Shown in pieces: positions 24,069-26,893 of a stretch of 26,893 nt of DNA. The position numbers and the translations under genes were made by a program. How positions within the stretch are numbered: the stretch's first letter is position 1; every line of letters starts with the position of its first letter. This DNA comes from Pelargonium cotyledonis (Eukaryota; Streptophyta; Magnoliopsida; Geraniales; Geraniaceae), in NCBI GenBank assembly GCA_036897625.1, contig JAYMTA010000558.1, forward strand, positions 1 through 26,893. The letters are read 5' to 3'. The notes under the pieces were generated by a model. The model searched no databases. It saw nothing but the letters and a program-made list of their open reading frames with translations, and was not told where the DNA came from.

Positions 24069-25892
24069 AATTAAGTGTTACACTCAAAACTAGGAGATAC
24101 TACTTCTAAAAAAATGGTCTGGCTCTTGTGTGAGCGTAAAACCTTAAGTTGTTTTGTTTTTTTTTTTAATTTTATTTTATGGTTTTGGGGTTTTTGGGTG
24201 TTAGTCTAGGGTTTCCTAGTTTTTTGGAGCAGTCGGGGGTGGGCTATAAGAGATTGTCGGTGGGGAGCAAACTACAGTACCATATTCTTTTGTTATACAA
24301 AGAGTGGGGGCTAGGGTTTCGTGGTCTAAGCAGGTGACAATGGTGGCGGCGAATCCAAACAGAGGCACTGTCATCCTCATAGGACCGTTGGGGAAGGAGG
24401 CTGAGGGTGGTGAGAGTAACCGAGGGAGTGGGATTTTGTTGAGGAAGGGAGGGGCGGAGGAGGCGCTGCTGACCGGGGGTACGGGACTGGGCAAGGGTCC
24501 GACTAGTCGGGAGGCCGGGGGTGGTGTGAACAACCGAGAGAGAGGGATGCAAATGAAGAAATGAGGGGTGGAGGAGGTGGTGAGGAGGGTGGAGAGTCTT
24601 GGGTTTGATGAATATCTCATCATCAAAACTGGTGACAAACCGGCAACCAATGAGGAAGAACACAATGAGATCATCGGCTTTACGAGGTGTTTCTTGACAG
24701 AATGCCCTATCAACTTTGCCAATATGCAACAGGTGATTGCATGGATATGGAGACCGAAGAAGAGGGTCACGATCAAAGAGATGTTTGATCCGATGTTGGG
24801 ACCAAGCAATCAAATCTGGTATTCGTTTGAGTTCTATGATCATGATGATGCTGATAAAGTGGAGACCGAAAGACCTTGGACTTATAGAGGCAGTGCACTC
24901 TTATTGACTAGGATCAAAGTAGGAAATGATCCACATAACATTGCCATTGACCACATCAACATGTGGGTACAAGTCCGAGGCATCCCTCTGGGATACACAA
25001 CGGAGGGGCTTTGTGAGCAAATAGGAAATAGTGTTGGCCGGTTCTTAGAATCGGATTCGGTAAATTTCATAGGCGGATGGGACTCTTATGCGCGGATCCG
25101 TATTTGGTGTGATGTGAACAAGCCCCTTTGGAGGAAGGCTAGGGTGGAATTTGCGGGAACCAATGCGAGGATCATCACTTTTCAATACGAGCGGGTTCCA
25201 ACGTTCTATTACTATTGTGCTATTCTTGGGTCATGTGGAGAATGACTATTTGAGATCGAAAGGGGATCCTAGGCAAGGGGGAGAGGGTGTACACTCCATC
25301 TTTGATTGCGTTGCGGGGACGCCAGCCCACCATGGGAACCCAATGGCTTAAGGCGGGTGCGGACCAGCCTTGGGAGGATGTTGTACCGGTTGTAATGGAA
25401 TCGTCAATCACGAATGTGGGTCGAGATGAAGTAGAAACCCAGAGAAAAGTAGTAGTGGTTTTCAAAAGGAAGATGGTCGGAGGCCCCAGTGATGCGGGTT
25501 CGGCAGCGGTAGGAGGAGGAGACGGCCTCGACACCAATGTCCAAGCTGACTAGGTAGATGAGATGGGTCATTGGCGACGAAGGGTCCGGATCATTATGCT
25601 TCGTCAACAAGATCTTTTGGAATGGTTTGGATTGTCCCTAGGGTCCGGTTGGGGCTAGACAGTGGTCGAGACCCCATCTCAGCTGCAGAGCTTTTTCTTA
25701 TTTATGGATATCAGATAGATAGGGCATTCCGAGGGTTTTCTTTATGTTTGTTTAGGTTGGTTTTTTCCTTTGTTTGTTCGGTCGGTTTTATCTTTTGTTC
25801 TCGCTGTTTGGCTTTAGTTGTTATGTTTGGTTTATCCTCGTCACCACTATTGTACCTATTCCCCGTGGAATAAATTTTCAATTCCGGTCAAA
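24069..25892 (+). mobile_element. LINE-like element lacking ORF2, with 3' A-run and candidate target-site duplication
   Basis: The interval contains a 5' leader, a broken ORF1-like gene (see 24340-25553), about 330 bp of non-coding 3' sequence with a polyadenylation-like AATAAA at 25869, and a short A-run at about 25890-25896. AAAACTACGTAGTTTT at 24053-24068 and AAAACTACATAGTTTT at 25893-25908 flank it with one mismatch at a CpG, consistent with a target-site duplication. No reverse transcriptase or endonuclease domain is present, so the element is a deletion derivative or a non-autonomous relative. The exact 5' end is uncertain because the flanking 16-mer is also palindromic and repeated elsewhere. 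Confidence 0.5.
24340..25553 (+). pseudogene. DUF4283 / CX2CX4HX4C zinc-knuckle protein (LINE ORF1-type), disrupted
   Basis: From ATG 24340 the frame gives a Gly-rich N-terminus, then an in-frame TGA at 24562-24564. The same frame continues through a full DUF4283 domain: CFLTECPINFANMQQVIAWI, WRPKKRVTIKEM, a D-x-x-x-V segment, ERPWTYRGSALLL, INMWVQVRGIPLGY, IGNSVGRFLESD. It then reaches the zinc-knuckle lead-in YERVPTF. The frame shifts between about 25200 and 25240, continues as LGHVENDYLRSKG, and shifts again before GTQWLKAG, ending at 25551-25553. Two zinc ligands are tyrosine (first and last Cys). The family is found in plant L1-type retrotransposons and their relatives, where it is thought to bind RNA. 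With one stop, two frameshifts and lost zinc ligands this copy is not functional. Confidence 0.85.
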
Positions 25893-25908
25893 AAAACTAC
25901 ATAGTTTT

Positions 25909-26567
25909 GTGTCAAATTAAAAAAAAAAATCTCTAAACTTTATCAATTTTCTATATAATCTGTATCTTCAAATGCTAATCATGCCCTAGCTAGCTACCAG
26001 AGATGACAAACAATCTGATCACCATAAAATAAAATTAAAAATCTCATTGCTATGCTTATTTTATATTTACACTGATTTATATTACTAATTACTTTAATTT
26101 GTGATTGTGAAACAACATACGAATAGGATAACTAATGTGATTGTTAGGTTCGTCGTTTCAATGTCAGTCGCATAATGTCAGGTCTCGATTTTATTATCAT
26201 AAGTAATCACAAGATTTTATTAGGGCTAATTGTGAAAAAAGAGAGAATAAAACATGTTGATATTGGTCACATGTATTTTTCTTAACAATGAAAAAAATAC
26301 CCCTTCAAAAACAAAAAACATTAATTTTAATTGACCTCAATTTAAACACCAAAATGTTATAATATTTATTTGATATAATAACACAAGGTCATCTCTAGGA
26401 TTTTAAGGGCCCTGTGCGAAAAATGAAACTTGGTTCTCTAAATTTTTTAAATCATGATCGATCGTATACTAATGAAAATAAATTCGATAAGTTCACCAAA
26501 ATTATTCGGTCGGTTACAAATATAAACCATAATTTATTAATTGTTAAACTTAAGAGTAAAAAATAAA
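25909..26567. other. AT-rich intergenic region
   Basis: No coding sequence, RNA gene or clear repeat boundary is seen. It contains an A-run at 25919-25929 and several T-rich stretches. It is the left flank of the SINE insertion. Confidence 0.5.
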
Positions 26568-26580
26568 ATGAATACAATAT

Positions 26581-26733
26581 ATATTAAAAAAAACTAAATA
26601 GTTAAACTACACAATAAGGGGTAGTTCTCCCCTTTAATCCTCACCCCACCCCATCCGATGCAATGAGATATGAACCCACGACCTCTCACATGGAGATGTG
26701 TGTTCTTAACCATTGCGTCATCCCTTAGGGGAC
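26581..26733 (-). mobile_element. tRNA-derived SINE with 13-bp target-site duplication
   Basis: A 153-bp insert is flanked by perfect ATGAATACAATAT repeats at 26568-26580 and 26734-26746. On the minus strand it begins GTCCCCTAAGGGATGACGCA and carries a pol III A-box-like ATGACGCAATGGTTAAGA, then about 30 bp later a B-box-like GGTTCATATCTC, the tRNA-like internal promoter. It ends in a T-run (TTAGTTTTTTTT), as in the poly(T)-tailed plant SINEs such as the Au family. The B box departs from the GGTTCGANNCC consensus, so it is probably inactive. It encodes no protein. Confidence 0.85.
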
Positions 26734-26746
26734 ATGAATACAATAT

Positions 26747-26893
26747 TTGATTCACTAATATACAATAAAAATAACGATTTTTTTTATAGACTATGGATAT
26801 TAAAGAATTGAACCACCATATGCAGTTTTTGATTTTTAAGAACCGCAACCGAGTAAGTTAAACACAAAGCCACAAAGGCTAATTGAGCTAAAG
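26747..26893. other. Right edge, AT-rich, no gene seen
   Basis: The last 147 bp hold no recognisable feature. An open frame spanning 26594-26848 on the minus strand runs through the SINE and is spurious. Confidence 0.5.

Noticed and set aside
24216-24843. Two minus-strand frames of nearly 200 codons opposite the DUF4283 region
   Set aside because: They are antisense shadows of the plus-strand DUF4283 frame, which has a clear domain match.
26640-26733. A functional tRNA gene
   Set aside because: A- and B-box-like motifs are present, but there is no cloverleaf with a proper acceptor stem, and the target-site duplication and poly(T) tail show it is a SINE.
26594-26848. 84-codon minus-strand frame
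   Set aside because: It runs through the SINE and its flank; it is not a gene.

Overview
This is a nuclear genomic window from a flowering plant, most likely a eudicot. The evidence is long AT-rich intergenic DNA, GT-AG introns, a chloroplast-targeted enzyme split into 14 exons, two plant-specific NAC transcription factors, and typical plant transposons. I cannot name the species from sequence alone.

Three protein-coding genes can be rebuilt exon by exon. (1) Chloroplast NADP-dependent malate dehydrogenase on the + strand, 3147-7064, 432 aa, with both redox-regulatory cysteine pairs intact. (2) A membrane-tethered NAC factor of the Arabidopsis NAC053/NAC078 (NTL) type on the - strand, 7771-11289, 6 exons, 556 aa, with one C-terminal transmembrane helix. 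(3) A soluble NAC factor of the Arabidopsis NAC050/NAC052 type on the - strand, 13995-18788, 4 exons, 439 aa, with a polythreonine tract and a C-terminal coiled coil. The malate dehydrogenase and the first NAC gene are convergent. The two NAC genes are head-to-tail and match a tandem arrangement known from Arabidopsis (At3g10480-At3g10500, from memory), so the pair looks like an old conserved tandem.

The rest is intergenic or intronic and carries mobile-element remains: a Helitron 3' terminus at the left edge and a decayed one on the - strand at 13120; two Stowaway-like MITEs, one in intron 3 of each NAC gene; an RNase H-like (RVT_3) retroelement fragment with an 80-bp tandem duplication just 3' of the second NAC gene; a roughly 720-bp element with imperfect inverted ends (19998-20719); a minisatellite region with a possible minus-strand core promoter (22399-23141); a LINE-type element with a broken DUF4283/zinc-knuckle ORF and a 3' A-run (about 24069-25892); and a tRNA-derived SINE bounded by a perfect 13-bp target-site duplication (26581-26733).

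No obviously new biological system is present. The most useful observations are the NAC tandem with a second, orphan copy of the 3'-end sequence of the coiled-coil NAC gene, the near-complete anatomy of the LINE-like pseudogene and the SINE, an I-box/G-box light-response module in front of the malate dehydrogenase gene, and a 51-codon upstream ORF ending a few bases before the first NAC start codon. All coordinates and splice sites were worked out by eye.
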